This document shows positions 1 through 11,438 of a stretch of DNA of 64,000 bases, piece by piece. Position numbers and translations under genes: made by a program. The stretch comes from Pseudopyrenochaeta lycopersici (Eukaryota > Ascomycota > Dothideomycetes > Pleosporales > Pseudopyrenochaetaceae), in contig NHZP01000056.1 in assembly GCA_003313425.1 (NCBI GenBank), positions 124,001-188,000 of the forward strand. The letters run 5' to 3'. The notes under the pieces were generated by a model that had not been told where the DNA came from, searched no databases, and saw only the letters and a program-made list of their open reading frames with translations. Within the stretch, counting starts at the first letter, position 1. Each line of letters begins with the position of its first letter.

Positions 1-762
1 AATCAGTTTCCATGGCTAGACCTTGTTTACCTAGAGATTTGTATAGGCCAAAGTTTACCTGATTGAACTGACCCTTAGCAGTAAACCCGTCAGACTACCT
101 GCTACCTGTTTGATTGTTGCCAACTCTGAATAGAGCTTCTATACGCTGCTCCTTTCTAGAACTCTATCACTATAGGTCGAGTGAAACATAGCTGTCGAAT
201 CATTAAAATGACTAATATCTACGATTGGGAGCGGAAATGGGCTTTGACTCAACCACTTTCGAGTACGTGATAGGTGTGAGTCTATGCTTGAGCACTTTCG
301 TCATACCCGCTTTACTAAAAGTATCGTAGATGCCTTCTTATATGGCATGCAAATAGCCACCGAGTTGAAAAACCAACAAGCAGTATTAAAATATTGAATA
401 AGTCGTCTCTGGACCCTAAAATCTAGTCAGGCGAGTTATTTCCCGAAAATGGGAAAGGCACAAAAGAGCAAGTATTCGCGAACGAACGTGTCATATTTCA
501 TACTCATGTCTATCTATTGTACTTCTTCCCCCCGTCTTACCGTTCAAAAATGTCAAATTTTGCTAAAAAAAAGTTTCATCCGTTCGATCCAGTATCTCCA
601 TGCGTGGCCCTGCAGGTCAGAGCTTGTGAGTTGCAAGCCACCGCGTGAATGGAGAGTCATCTACTCCTTGACGTAGTCGATAGGGCTGATGGTAGACGGA
701 GAAGGGGTGGCAGGGATGTCAACCTAGTCAACTCGCTCAGTTTCTTCGGTGGGGAGCCGAAA
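1..762. other. Unassigned left flank
   Basis: I see no gene I can support here. On the minus strand a short stretch around 1-150 reads as open, protein-like sequence with one stop, which may be the edge of a degraded element, but I could not assign it to a family. The rest is AT-rich without recognisable repeats. Confidence 0.4.
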
Positions 763-1928
763 TTAATGCCTGGCAAGCAAGTTGGCAACGAAACCACGTG
801 CTACTGGCTGTGGTGTTGCAATCGGCTCTGTAGCATTGTTTGCAGGTTCCTCGTTGATGATTTCAGGGGCTGGCGGGGCTGGAGTAGCCGTAGCAGTAGA
901 GTTACGAATGGCACTAATTACACCACTGACAACTCCACCAATAGGATTGCCGGGCTTTGGAGCAGGAGAAGTAGTAGGCAAAGCAGTAGTAGGAGCTGGA
1001 CTAGGCTTATGCTTAGGCTTCTTCGGAGCAGGCTTCTTGGCAGGCCTCTTAGCGGGAGCTGGCTTCTTAGCAGGTTGCTTAGTGCGAGCTGGCTTCTTGG
1101 TAGGTCTCCTAGTGGGAACTGGCCTCACCCTTCTCTGGCGCTTCGTTAGGTCGACGTTATCTGCAGGTGTAGGTGTAGGTGTAGGTGTAGGTGTAGGGGT
1201 AGGCAGGGCTGCAGGCAAGTCGCCAATGACTTCGACTAAAGGGTCGCCAACGCCACCCTCTTTCGGAGCAGGTTTGGTGGCAGGATCTAGTTGTACCGGA
1301 GCAGGCTGTACCGGGGCAGGCTGTTCAGGAACGGGAGCTGGGGCAACTGGAGCCGGCTCAGGCTCAACGGGCTTTGGCTTTGGCTTTGACTTTCTGCCTC
1401 GGCCTCGGCCCCGTCCGCGTCCACCACCGACGCCCCTGAGAACTGAGACCTCGCCCTCGGCATCGGGAATCTCCTCAGTACTTTCTCCAATTGTCGTAGG
1501 TTGCTTCGTAGCTTGTCAGAAATGCACGATACAAATTGGGGAGGAGTCAAAAGAATTACCTCGACAACATCATCTTCATCTTTATCTTCACCTATCTCGA
1601 TTCTGGTTCCGTTTCCTTTTCCGTTTCCTTTTCTATGTCCAGGCAATCTAATAAGACCGGGAGTAAGTTGTAGATTGCCAGCACTACCTGGGACTCCAGT
1701 TAGGTTATGGAGCCGGTATTCTTGACTGGTGCTTCTATCTCTAGTCAATTTGGGCCCGCGGCTTTTCTCATCAGGCCTCCCAATGGTAGCTCCTGGGCCC
1801 CTGAGCATGGCTGTGGGATCATTAATGTTCGCATCGACGGCGCGCTTAGCTTTGAGCTTAGACGCAGTGGGAGTCGCGGCAGCGGACAAGGCCAAAGTAG
1901 CAAAGAGGAAGGGAGTTCCGAACCTCAT
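763..1928 (-). CDS. Secreted Lys/Pro/Ala-rich low-complexity protein, two exons
   Basis: The ATG at 1928 opens with a typical signal peptide (MRFGTPFLFATLALSAAA) followed by a short region ending in KAKRA, possibly a Kex2-type processing site. The reading frame changes part way. A 56-nt intron at 1504-1559 (GTAATT donor, CTGAC branch, AAG acceptor) joins the two frames exactly, giving 123 codons from exon 1 and 246 from exon 2, about 369 residues. The second half carries RG and PK repeats, PAPV repeats, a (PT)6 tract and a Lys/Pro/Ala-rich stretch (AKKPAPAKRPAKKPAPKKPK), and ends GFVANLLARH. No catalytic domain is visible. Strongly basic repeat-rich secreted proteins are usually wall-associated or extracellular, but that role is inference. 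The antisense open frames over the gene are compositional shadows. Confidence 0.7.
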
Positions 1929-2155
1929 ATCTGCGGCGAGAAAGTTGAAGTGAAAGTGTGTAAAAAATCACTAGCTGGCAGGATAAAAAGGTTGAATTGG
2001 TGGTGTGAGCGAATGGAAAGCTAGCTAGTAGCTGAAGAATGAGTGAAGGTTGGAAAAGAATGTAAAGAGCTAAAACGAGAGAGGCTGAAGAAGCTGTTGA
2101 TGAACTGTCCTGGATTGAACTGTGGATGATTTTTTCTTCGAGGTCAATTGCTTCC

Positions 2156-2163
2156 TATATATA
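2156..2163 (-). promoter_or_regulatory. Possible TATA box
   Basis: TATATATA lies about 230 bp upstream of the ATG of the secreted Lys/Pro-rich protein gene on the minus strand. The distance is plausible for a fungal promoter with a long 5' leader. No other support. Confidence 0.25.
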
Positions 2164-2199
2164 CTCTTGCGTACAACACCTATTGGGGCGGGCCGATGT

Positions 2200-3296
2200 G
2201 CATAAGGTGCTCTGTATCAGTGAGCAGACACACTGCGGGCCGATTAATGTTGTTAGAGTAATGTGTGTTGTAGGGCTGTAGCAATGCGAGCTAGACGGGA
2301 TTGGGTCGAGGTACTATCATGCACAGTATTATTCCAATCTTGGTAGCGACTCGTCAAGTCTGTGACTGTACAGTTTGAGACACGCAAAACAATGGCAGTG
2401 GGCGCTGTCTCCACATTATCGCATAGAAACATCGTTTTCTTGCCGCCGAAGAGACTGTGTGCGGTTTGCTGTAGAGTTTTGAGGCTCGTTCATCTGTCTA
2501 GTGACAGTGGCATTGAAGAAATAGCATAATGACAGATTGACTCCACTTTGAGTGCGAAAGATGACAAGTATCATTCAAGCACTTGCATCCCTGAGTTTGC
2601 ACACCACCATTGGTATGGACCTCTCTTTTGCCTTGCATTTGGACGCAATCAAGCTTTGTCTCTAAGATGGCGCAATGAAGCACCCTCATCACTTGACCCG
2701 GGAAAAACGATTCATGATGGTCTAGAAGTCGAAAAATCAACATGGGCAATATTTGAAAGCAGTGCCCTTATGTTGCCGTTCACGTTGCAACTCCCATGAA
2801 ACCAATGGCGCCGACCTGCATGCCGACACAAGCCCGATCTGAGGGGGGAAGGAGGTTTGAAACAACACAATGCCCATGTTTGCGCATAGAACATGCCAGA
2901 CACGATATTACAAACACTTTGTAATAGATTAGAGGTCGTTTGAGATATTGTGGGCTCTTCAGTTGTATGACGAAGATGCGATAGTCGAAAGAAGCTTAAA
3001 TCTTAGTGTAGGCGCTAGGACGAATACGACAAGGCGGCTACAAAGGCGGCGAAACACGCATTTGAAACAATTGTCGCTCGAGCCTCGTACGCTATCTACA
3101 TGGCATTTGGACGCCACAAGCTGGTCCGTGATATTGCAAGATGTGTCTATATTTGCATTTGCAGATATTTGCTATACTATGCTCTACTGTCATGTACAAA
3201 TAGTCATTTGCGTGGTATTGCACACCAATTGCATAGGTAATATGTCGCCAATATGTATCAAAGAAGCGAATTTTAACAGGACATGGCAACAAATAC
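2200..3296. other. Intergenic, nothing recognised
   Basis: Short open frames on both strands show no conserved motifs, and I find no inverted repeats or element ends. It may hold the 5' region of the secreted-protein gene and decayed sequence. Confidence 0.4.
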
Positions 3297-3755
3297 TCAC
3301 TGGCGCCTCGCTAGGCCAGTGACAAGTAACTCTCCTGACTCAATCTCAACCTTCCAACCTTCGTTTACGAGTGCCTTGGCAACGGCAGGCCCCAGCTTCC
3401 CTCTTCCCCCTTTACTATGCCTTCCGAGTCCTGTGATAATGCGATATGCCTCGCCCCCACCCCGCCTCCCTGACCCACTCCACTCGGGAATTTTGCGCTC
3501 ACCCAAGCCTTGCCACCAAGCCTGTGTCCGCTGCTTGGCGATACGTGTTGCGTCTGCCACAGTAACACCGTGTAGGTCGAGATAAGTAGGGCCAGATTGC
3601 GCGGCAACAAAAAGGTCGCTTTCAGCTGCATTCATAGCCTTGAGGTTGGCGTTGAGATCGCGGCCTTCTTGGGCATAGTAGCCCGCTGCTGCCTTCATGA
3701 GTGGATTGGATCTACCCTTGCGATAGGCGGCGGAGGCATTCTGCAGGGTTGCCAT
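3297..3755 (-). pseudogene. 5'-truncated DUF1771-Smr domain protein
   Basis: The 152-codon frame from the ATG at 3755 matches the end of the DUF1771 helical region (ASAAYRKGRSNPLMKAAAGY) and then the Smr domain. Its diagnostic DLHGVTV motif is at about residues 60-66, with the glycine-rich second half (GLGRHSKGGRGKLGPAV) and the closing VEIESGELLVTG strand. Smr domains bind or cut nucleic acid. Full fungal homologues carry several hundred more N-terminal residues, whereas upstream of this ATG the frame runs into low-complexity AT-rich sequence and a stop within about 20 codons. I therefore read it as the 3' end of a gene cut by rearrangement. A missed upstream intron could rescue it, so pseudogene status is likely but not certain. 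Confidence 0.6.
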
Positions 3756-3950
3756 GTATTGAATGATTTGAATAGTAGGCCTATATTCAATACATATACA
3801 TATTCAGCTGTCGCTATTCAATTCATAATCATATTCATGAATTACATTAGTAAGCAGCTATCACCAGTCTTGGCAAGGTATTGAAGTTCGAGAGTTTACC
3901 TAATAGGTGATATGGCCTTGATTTGAGGCTGTAGAGTTCTGCCAAAAGTT

Positions 3951-4891
3951 CTATCGCGAGTCCTGGCTTGGTGTAGTAGTGTAGCCGTCGCTGTCGTCAT
4001 CAAATACCTCTTGGTTCTCATCATTCTTCTCATCCTCATCTAGCCTGTCCAGTAGCTCCCTCCTCCAGTCGGCAGCAATCCCTGTACGAAGCCAGCTCTT
4101 CAAACACTCACTCCTCTCTATAGTAGCAGCGCCAAGCTTGAATCTTGACCAGCTTATAGTCCTCCGGGCGCCGGAAAAGATCCTTTCTGGCTCTGCTGAC
4201 ATAGCTGGAATAGAGAGGATCTCAATAGCTATACGAGAGAGCGACGGGTAGGCCTGGCGATTGGCTGGCTGCAGCCACCAGTCTAGCGATGATGTTCTAG
4301 TAGGTAGCTTGGCCAGCGGTGGGCTATTGATGAAGTGTTCGAATTCGTCGACGAACGAATTCATCGCATGAGCTCGTTCGAATAGGTCGTACGCATCAGG
4401 TTCCTTGTTCCTATCCTCACTATCTAGTATTTCATCGGCAGTGTATTTATCTTTGTATTGATTCACCCAAAGTCGGCGTGTTGCATCAATAGTTTTCTTC
4501 TTCCAATCTGTCTTCCACTCCCGCTTCAAGTATGCATCGCGACGATGAGGTGCGAGTAGTAGGGCTGCGCCGTACACTACTACTTTGTCGGTAAGGCTGT
4601 AATACACATCAAAGGCTGCCCATGCGGCGTCAACCGCGTTGTGTAACTTCGGCTGGCCGGCGTATTTGACCTATCGCGAGTTAGTGATTGCGACTATGTA
4701 AATAACTACTGTGCATACATCTGACGCCCGGAAATGCGATCCTAGGAAATCCGTACTAAATAAAACTTGATCTAGGGTCGCATTATCACGCTGTACCTCG
4801 TTGGTAATACGCTCGAACGGTTGGAGGAAGTTCGCAACGTCTTGCAGAAGCGCCCAGTCGCTTGGTGATAGTATATCATCATCAAACTTAG
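3951..4891 (-). pseudogene. hAT transposase, C-terminal part, 5'-truncated (hAT-A)
   Basis: The minus strand encodes the last part of a hAT transposase. A 48-nt intron at 4671-4718 (GTATGC donor, CTAAC branch, GATAG acceptor) joins RITNEVQRDNATLDQVLF.. to VKYAGQPKLHNAVDAAWAAF... The hATC dimerisation domain follows (SLSRIAIEILSIPAMSAEPE and RIFSGARRTISW, about 90 residues before the end), then an acidic tail ending in TAG at 3951. The frame stops abruptly at the terminal repeat of the next element at 4892, so the BED finger and most of the catalytic core are missing. The retained exons have no premature stop, so the truncation may be fairly recent. It is related to, but distinct from, the intact hAT-C downstream. 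Confidence 0.8.
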
Positions 4892-7835
4892 CAGAGTTGC
4901 TAACAAGCCGGCCGGCCTGCTTTTAAGCAAGCAGGCCAAGCCAGGCCGCGACTCGCAGAAAACCAGGCCGGCCAAGCCAGGCCGAAGGTCGCGGCCTGGT
5001 AGCCTGGTTTCGGCCTGGTAGGTATGTATATGAAGCCGTACAAATCAAAGTTTAGTTGAGTTGAGATCGGATGAACTAGCCGCAAAATTTTGCCAAGGCT
5101 CACTAACAGGGTTTAAGCAACACGAGCTAATCATAATTTTCCAAGTGCTACCTGGGAGATTGTGATTGGCTTAAACCCTTTAATACTGGAACTTCCTCGA
5201 GCCTAACTCCTCCGTTAAAGACCTCTACCATGCCATGTCAAGTCTGATCGAAAAAGCGCACCCGTGATACATAGGCTACTTAGGAAAATATTTAAACCTT
5301 TAAGGAGGAGCTCTGTAGCGCTCTCCTTGACGCGCCAACTAAGACTGCTGCCGCAACTGCTGCTGAAGCCCTCCCCCCTAACGATAGCGATATCTCCTCT
5401 GATGATGAGCGATATACGGATAATTACGATGGGATTCAGTAGGAAGCGATTAAGCAATACATTAAGCCTCTCCGAACGCAGAAGAGGCAACTGAGCTGGA
5501 TCTATAAGTACGGATACCGTGTGGCTTCGCTGAAGAACCCAAAACGGACATTTTTCGTCTGTAGACATTGCCATCTTAAGAAGTCCACTCATAATCATAT
5601 CTTTGATGTTACATTATCTGTTTCAGCTGCCGCACGCCATCTAGGGATGAACAGACCTGGCCATAGATTGTGTAAGGACGGAAAAGTTACTGTCCAGATG
5701 GAGTCCAGTCAACAAACCTTACGGGGCCTTATTGAAGGCGGGTTTGAGGTCTCTCAGGAGATAGCCAATAAGATTGGCTACTTTGACGTACAGTCTTTTC
5801 GGATGAAAGCCGTCATCTGGCTCCTTCAAAATAACCATCTGTTACGCGAATTCGAGACTTCTGCGTTTAAAGAGATGATTGCTGCTGCTAACCCTGAAGC
5901 CGCAGTAGCGGTTTGGAAGAACTACTAGTCAGTTACGCATTTTGTAATGACATAATACGATCTACTCCTCTCTACTGTACGCCGGCATCTCTTATCAGCG
6001 CGCTCACTAATACACTTTACCTTTGACGGCTGGACGGCAAAGGGTGGCAAGAAAGCGTTTCTTGGCGTCTATATACACTATCTTGATGACGACGGCAATA
6101 AACACGAATATCCTATTGCGTTACCACAGCTAGCCGGTGCTCACACGGGCGAGAGGCTTGGTGAGGTTGTCAATGACGTAATCCAGAAGTTCGGGATCGA
6201 GTCTAGCTAGGTTGGCTATTTTGTACTCGACAATATTGGCTCTAATAACGTTGCTGTCGACATCCTCGCAAAACACTACTACTTTAACGGTACCTACTGG
6301 AGAGTACGCTGCAGCCCTCACACGCTTAACCTTGTTAGCTAAACCGTAATCTTCGGCATTAATAAGAAAGTACTTGAAGTAAATACTAGGGAGAGCGCTG
6401 AAGAAGCCAAATTAGAGGTAAGATATCTGTAAGAGTAGAGAAAAGACGGGCCGTTAGGCATGCTCCGAGACGTAATAGCGTACATCTTAACTCCGCAGTA
6501 ACACGACCTCTTACGCGATTTTCAGATCAAGGCTAATGAGCAGCTACCAGATCCAAAGTTTCGAGTCAAAGAAATCAAGAAACCTGGCACTACCCGCTGG
6601 AATTCATATCACGACGCTTTTGAGCGCGCTGTTGAGCTACAACAACCCCTTGCCGCGTACACGCAATACCATATTGGACAGTATCGGATAGAAATGGCTA
6701 CTCGGGTCGCCCGCAACCCAAACGCCGCGCTGGTTGACGTACCTGATTAGATAAGGACCGAAGGATTGACGGCCCAGGATTGGCAGGTTATTATAGACTA
6801 TATTCGGATATTACAGCCACTCAAGGTTGCCTCAAAGAGACTCGAAGGACGAGGAAAATGTGGGCGTTTTGGTGCTCTTTACGAGGTTATTCCAACTTTT
6901 GAATATCTCCTCCGCAAGTACGAGAGCCAGTTTGACTTCTTAAAAGATGTTAACTATAACGAGGCGGACGCTCCCGAAGATCATGAGCTTTACAATATTC
7001 GCGCTGCTTGGAAGAAGCTTCGCAAATACTACGTTAAGCTCGACGACTCTCCAGCGTATTACACGGCCACAATCCTCCATCCCCAGTACAAATTCTATTG
7101 CGATAACTCTTGGCTGGATACCCTCACTGGCTTAACTATAACAACGCGCAGTTTTAAGCTCTCTGGCAGTTGTACAAGGGTGAATCCGGTAACTGTTCAG
7201 AGACCCCGCCACGGCCAAAACGCGTAAGGTACGACGCTGAGATTGACGACGATATCGATCAATATACTGGGCCCGTTAAGACGCCAGGAGACGACGTGGG
7301 AGATGAGTTTATACGGTGGAAGAGAGTGGATAACCTTCCAAGAGATCACCCCCACGCAATTGATCCGATTGCTTATTGGCTCTCTCTATCTACAGAATAC
7401 CCGAATCTATCTCGGATGGCCCTTGATATACTCTCAATTCCTGCTGCTTCTGCTGACTGTGAGCGCCTCTTTTCAGAAGTTGGAGATATGTTAGAACCAA
7501 AACGGAGGAAGCTATCCGGCCAGCTTACAGCTGCGTTGACGTGCGTTAGGAGTTGGATCAGCAAAGGCTTTGCAGGTAAGTTAATACCCTTAATATGGGC
7601 GTATTGCTGATCTACTTAGATAACAAAAACTTAAATGCCTCCTCCCTCAGTGGCGACGCTGTCGATAAATTATACAAGCTTTGGGAATGGCCAGAGGAAG
7701 ACGAATGGCTAGATGAAGAAATGGGCCAACCACCGTCCAAGAAACTAGATTAGTAATACCAATTCAGGCTTTTCAGGCTTTTCCCAGGCCAGGCCGAAAG
7801 CATTGGCCGGCCTGGCCGGCTTGTTAGCAACTCTG
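4892..7835 (+). mobile_element. hAT-family DNA transposon (hAT-B), 2.94 kb, with terminal inverted repeats
   Basis: The left end CAGAGTTGCTAACAAGCCGG (from 4892) is mirrored at the right end (to 7835), giving a TIR of about 22 bp of hAT type (CAGAG...). Both ends continue into clusters of CCAGGCC/GGCCTGG subterminal motifs, the usual transposase-binding arrays of hAT elements. The expected 8-bp target duplication is absent: flanks are AAACTTAG on the left and CTGTTTAG on the right, and they belong to different elements (hAT-A and a pogo relic). The present copy is therefore rearranged rather than a simple insertion. It contains one RIP-damaged transposase gene. Confidence 0.8.
5230..7753 (+). 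pseudogene. hAT transposase pseudogene of hAT-B, RIP-mutated
   Basis: An in-frame ATG at 5230 leads through several stops into a BED-type zinc finger (FVCRHCHLKKS..., about 5546-5640), a hAT catalytic core (FDGWTAKGGKKAFLGVYIHY, 6020-6085; TTRWNSYHDAF, 6592-6621) and the hATC dimerisation domain (SRMALDILSIPAASADCERLF, 7410-7470). At least a dozen stops interrupt it, many explained by CAA/CAG to TAA/TAG or TGG to TAG changes. A -1 frameshift lies near 7120-7130. A 44-nt intron at 7576-7619 (GTAAGT donor, TGCTGAT branch, TTAG acceptor) still splices in frame to the C-terminal exon ending LDEEMGQPPSKKLD and TAG at 7753. The start codon is the least certain part. Confidence 0.8.
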
Positions 7836-8355
7836 CTGTTTAGTGTCCCTCGAACAACGCTGCAACGGCGCCTCAAAGGCTATCAGCCTCAACCTACCAC
7901 CAACGCACGGAAACGTACGCTAACGGCTACTGAGGAACAGAGCCTTGTTCAATGGATACTAGAGCTTGATCGACGAGGCTTTCCGCCTCATATTATTGAC
8001 GTACGTCAGATGGGAGACGCCCTTCTCGCTGCACGAGGCCAGCAGCCTCCTCCACCTCCTCTCGGCAAAAACTAGGTCTCTTGTTTTGTTAGGGCTCAGT
8101 CAGAGCTTCAAACAAAGTGGAACCGTAAATTCCACTCACAGCGCGCAAAATGTGAGGATCCTATGAAGATAAACGGCTGGTATAGCCTTGTGAGGGACAC
8201 GATTCAGACGTACGGGATATTAGACGAGGACACGTATAACTTTGATCAGACTGAGTTTATAATGGGTATCGCCTCAACGTCGAAGGTCGTTACTAGCTCT
8301 GATACTATCGGACGAGCAACCGTTGTACAGCCTGGCAACCAGGCATGTATATAAT
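7836..8355 (+). pseudogene. pogo/Fot1-like transposase N-terminal fragment
   Basis: One frame reads through the second half of a CENP-B-type helix-turn-helix region (TEEQSLVQWILELDRRGFPP) and on to the first DDE_1 catalytic block (YGILDEDTYNFDQTEFIMGI), ending at VVQPGNQ near 8345. One internal TAG at about 8073 fits a TGG to TAG change (GKNW). In the first catalytic motif, usually NFDE, the acidic Glu is replaced (NFDQ). Both termini are missing: the left is cut by hAT-B and the right runs into the sequence flanking hAT-C. Confidence 0.7.
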
Positions 8356-8523
8356 CGATATAACATAACTCGAGGGTTGATTTTGATTCTCTGATAACTG
8401 CAGGAGCAGATTATGATTATGATTATATAGTTATATAGTTTTTTAATGTGACTAAGCAGATTAGGAAGGCATCTATGGAGATGGAGGAGGCTTGACGACG
8501 TACCTGAAATCTATATAATTGGC

Positions 8524-10929
8524 CTAATTAGGATTAGCGTTACGATCCAGGCCCAGGAGCCTTTCTATCGCCTCTTTTGTCAACTCATCATCTACAACTT
8601 CTAGATCTCCTTGCTCATGGAGGACCTGCTCTGCCAACTCATTATTAATCACCTCACCGTCCTTAATAGCAAGTCGAATCCAGCTCTTTAGACACTCGCT
8701 CTGCTCTACTACCTCCGCACCAAGCTTATGTCGCTCCCAAGTTATTGTACGACGCGCGCCAGAGAAGACTCGCTCACTTTCTGCTGACATTGCTGGGATT
8801 GATAAAATATCGATAGCCATACGAGAGAGGCGGGGGAAGTTGTGTCGCTGAGTAGAATTGAGCCACCAATCTAAAGCAGAGCCTGCTATTTTTGGTAGCC
8901 GAGTACCCTATTCATAAACTATGTTAGCTTCAACAGTATACCGTGTAGTAACTATAAACTTACATTAATAAATCGGTCAAATTCGTCAGTAATGGACGAC
9001 CGGGCTAGTTGCCTCTCATAGCGGTGTCTCTCCAGCGAGTTGGTGATAGTGTCTGGATCAATTGGCTGCTGCGATTCACCTAGAATAGCCATATATTTAT
9101 ATTCTTTTTGCCAGAGCCTACGAGCTGCGTCGACAGCTCGATCTACCGTACCAGGATAGACCTGCTCAACAGCCTTCCATTCATCGTCAAGATACTCCCT
9201 GCGAAAACAAGGATTGAGGAGTAACGCTGCTGCGTACGCTGGCGTTCGATCGGTAAGCTTGTAATACTTATCAAAAGCAAACCACATTGTAAGAAGCGAC
9301 GCTGATAGGTTTGTATCGCCCTTATGATCAATCTGCATCCTTTTGACGTGGCCAATTAGAAAGTCCATTGATTCCAGCACCTGATCAAGCGTTGTATTGT
9401 CGCGTTCGAGAACCAGCGTCGTATCGCGGAAAGGCCTGAGGACATCTCTCGTTTCAATCAATGTATCCCACTCATCACGATCAATATTGTTTTGACCTAT
9501 GTCATCCCAATTTTTATCAATAAACACCCGAATATAGCTCTCCAGCTCAATTGCGGCCTCCAGTATTGTTAGCCAGGAGTTCCAGCGTGTATCGTTGTCG
9601 CGAGGGAGAATTCTATTGGCAAGTGCAATAAATTGTTGGTAGCGAGCCGGCGACCGACGAAGCCATACGGCGATATTGTAAATCTTCCCCAGTGCGCCAA
9701 TCTCCCTCCACTTCGCCTGTGTAGTTTCGTCTTGATCATATTCACCTTCTGAATGAATTCCAAGGCGCTCCTCCTCCTCATGAAGCTCCTCCGCAGCCTT
9801 AATAGCTAGTTCTACCGCATCTTTGTCCTTGGTAAATAAGAAGGCTTGGCAAGCTAAGTTGAGGATATGCCCCATACATCGGATCCGGTGGTGCTGGGCA
9901 CTCCAGCTTTGGAAGCGGTGACTAAGCAGTCGACAGAGCTTATCATTCGAACCGTGGTTGTCCCCTGCATGTAATAAACCAGCTAGTAAATCAGACTTAG
10001 AAGATTTTAGTATACCAACCTGTAATGTAGCCCATCTTCTCCTCGCCAATATCATACTCATTGAGCGCCTGGAGAAACACCTCTGTCTGCTCCTCAGCAC
10101 CGTGGCTATCTTTGTGCTCTCTCATCGCCAACGTAGCTTTCTGCAATCGCCCGAGTTTATCAACAAAATGAGCCGTGAGGGCTTGATAGTATGTTTTGTT
10201 GGGAGAAGTCCAGACGTCGGTTGTAAAGTGGATTTTTGATAGAGACTCCGCGAGCTTCTGCTTAATTGCTTCCTTATGAACTTTATAAGTCTTACCTATC
10301 AGCTCGCGTACTGAAAATCGCGAGTTCTTCATAGGCCCACCGCGTTCGACAAGTGTGTAGTTCGAGATTTTCATAAGCAGGTGAAATTCGGGCCATTCGA
10401 CAATCGTGTGAGGGAGATTATGGTTGACAACCATGAGAACTAGTACGTTTAACCAATCGGCGTGATTGACGGCGTCGCGAAGGATCTTTGAGGTGTGTGA
10501 TTGAGCTGAGTCCTGAGCGCGTTCTTGCTGAATTTTGAAGCCAGCTGCTAGCTTGTTAACCTGTTCCTCCACTTTTGGTTTGTTAATCTCAGTATTGACG
10601 CTATGTCGATTAGACAGGTGTCGTCGAAAAGCCGTCGCGCTCGTACAGTTCTTCCTGCACCTCTTGCAGTAAAAAATCTCCTGGTTCGAATTACCACGTG
10701 CTGGCCTACCCTCTGGGGGCTCATCAAGTGCATATGCCCACAACTGCTCATCCTCTCGAGCTCTGCGACGCCTTTTCTTTGGTATACCAGCTTGGTGATA
10801 CGGGTCGTCGCGTGCAATCGTCACATCGTCAAAATCACGCGAATTGAAGTCGGTAAGAGTAGAAACGTCATCGGCAATCTCTTCATGGGCGCGTTTAAGG
10901 CCTTTTGTAGGTCGTTGATTGTCTTCCAT
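8524..10929 (-). CDS. hAT transposase, intact, three exons (hAT-C)
   Basis: From the ATG at 10929 exons 10929-10020, 9964-8964 and 8907-8524 are joined by introns of 55 nt (9965-10019) and 56 nt (8908-8963, GTAAGT donor). Both splice in frame and give 764 residues without any stop. In order: a basic N-terminus (KKRRRRARE), a BED/C2H2 finger (FYCKRCRKNC...HLSNRH, about residues 88-110), the RNase-H-like core (FTTDVWTSPNKTYYQALTAHFVD; the GDNHGSNDKLCRLL block across intron 1; RCMGHILNLACQAFL; DTRWNSWLTIL) and the hATC dimerisation domain in exon 3 (FPRLSRMAIDILSIPAMSAE). This is the usual full length for fungal hAT transposases. It shows no RIP-type stops, unlike the hAT copies around it. I could not define its terminal repeats. 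Confidence 0.88.
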
Positions 10930-11225
10930 AATGATAAAAAGTCAGTGTTGATAAATTTTGATGAGATGTTTGATGAGATATGCTATTGATGTTGACGCGT
11001 TGAAACACCAGGCGCTTAATCTATTGGCTAGAGTGTGCGCACAGACGATTTTTGTATGTAATTCGGGAGCGTTTCTACCTTAGGTAGTATATCCGATGCA
11101 TAGGCTTCATTAAGGTCAACTTACCTAGCCAACTTGCGTCTCTAGCCCCTCTACGTCAAGCTATAATACAAAATCTATTGTAAGCCATTTATAGCTAGAT
11201 GTGATAACTACATAATTAATGTAAT

Positions 11226-11401
11226 TGTCAGAATTTCATGAATCTTTTTGGTCTTGATCATGGATGAGAATTGATTTTCCTGTTCGTTGGTTCTATTCTC
11301 TCTCCTTTTTAAACACAGACCTGATACATCGATGATACATAGGTGATACCGTCCACGATGCAGTATTCGTGTACTTCAGTTTTTATGCCTCTTATCTGAC
11401 A
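11226..11401 (+). repeat. Solo LTR, 176 bp, Copia-type, with near-perfect TSD
   Basis: Starts TGTCAGAATTTC and ends TTATCTGACA, so it has TG...CA ends inside a short inverted repeat. Flanks are GTAAT before and GTAAC after, a 5-bp target duplication with one transition. It is the same family, in opposite orientation, as the LTR at 13317-13501, and related to those at 40794 and 55755. Confidence 0.8.
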
Positions 11402-11438
11402 GTAACATAATCACGCTAGTTGATTATGATTATGATTA

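Noticed and set aside
782..1651. 289-codon open frame antisense to the secreted protein gene
   Set aside because: Gly/Ala/Val-rich translation is the mirror of the Pro/Lys/Ala repeats; the minus-strand gene has a signal peptide and a fitting intron.
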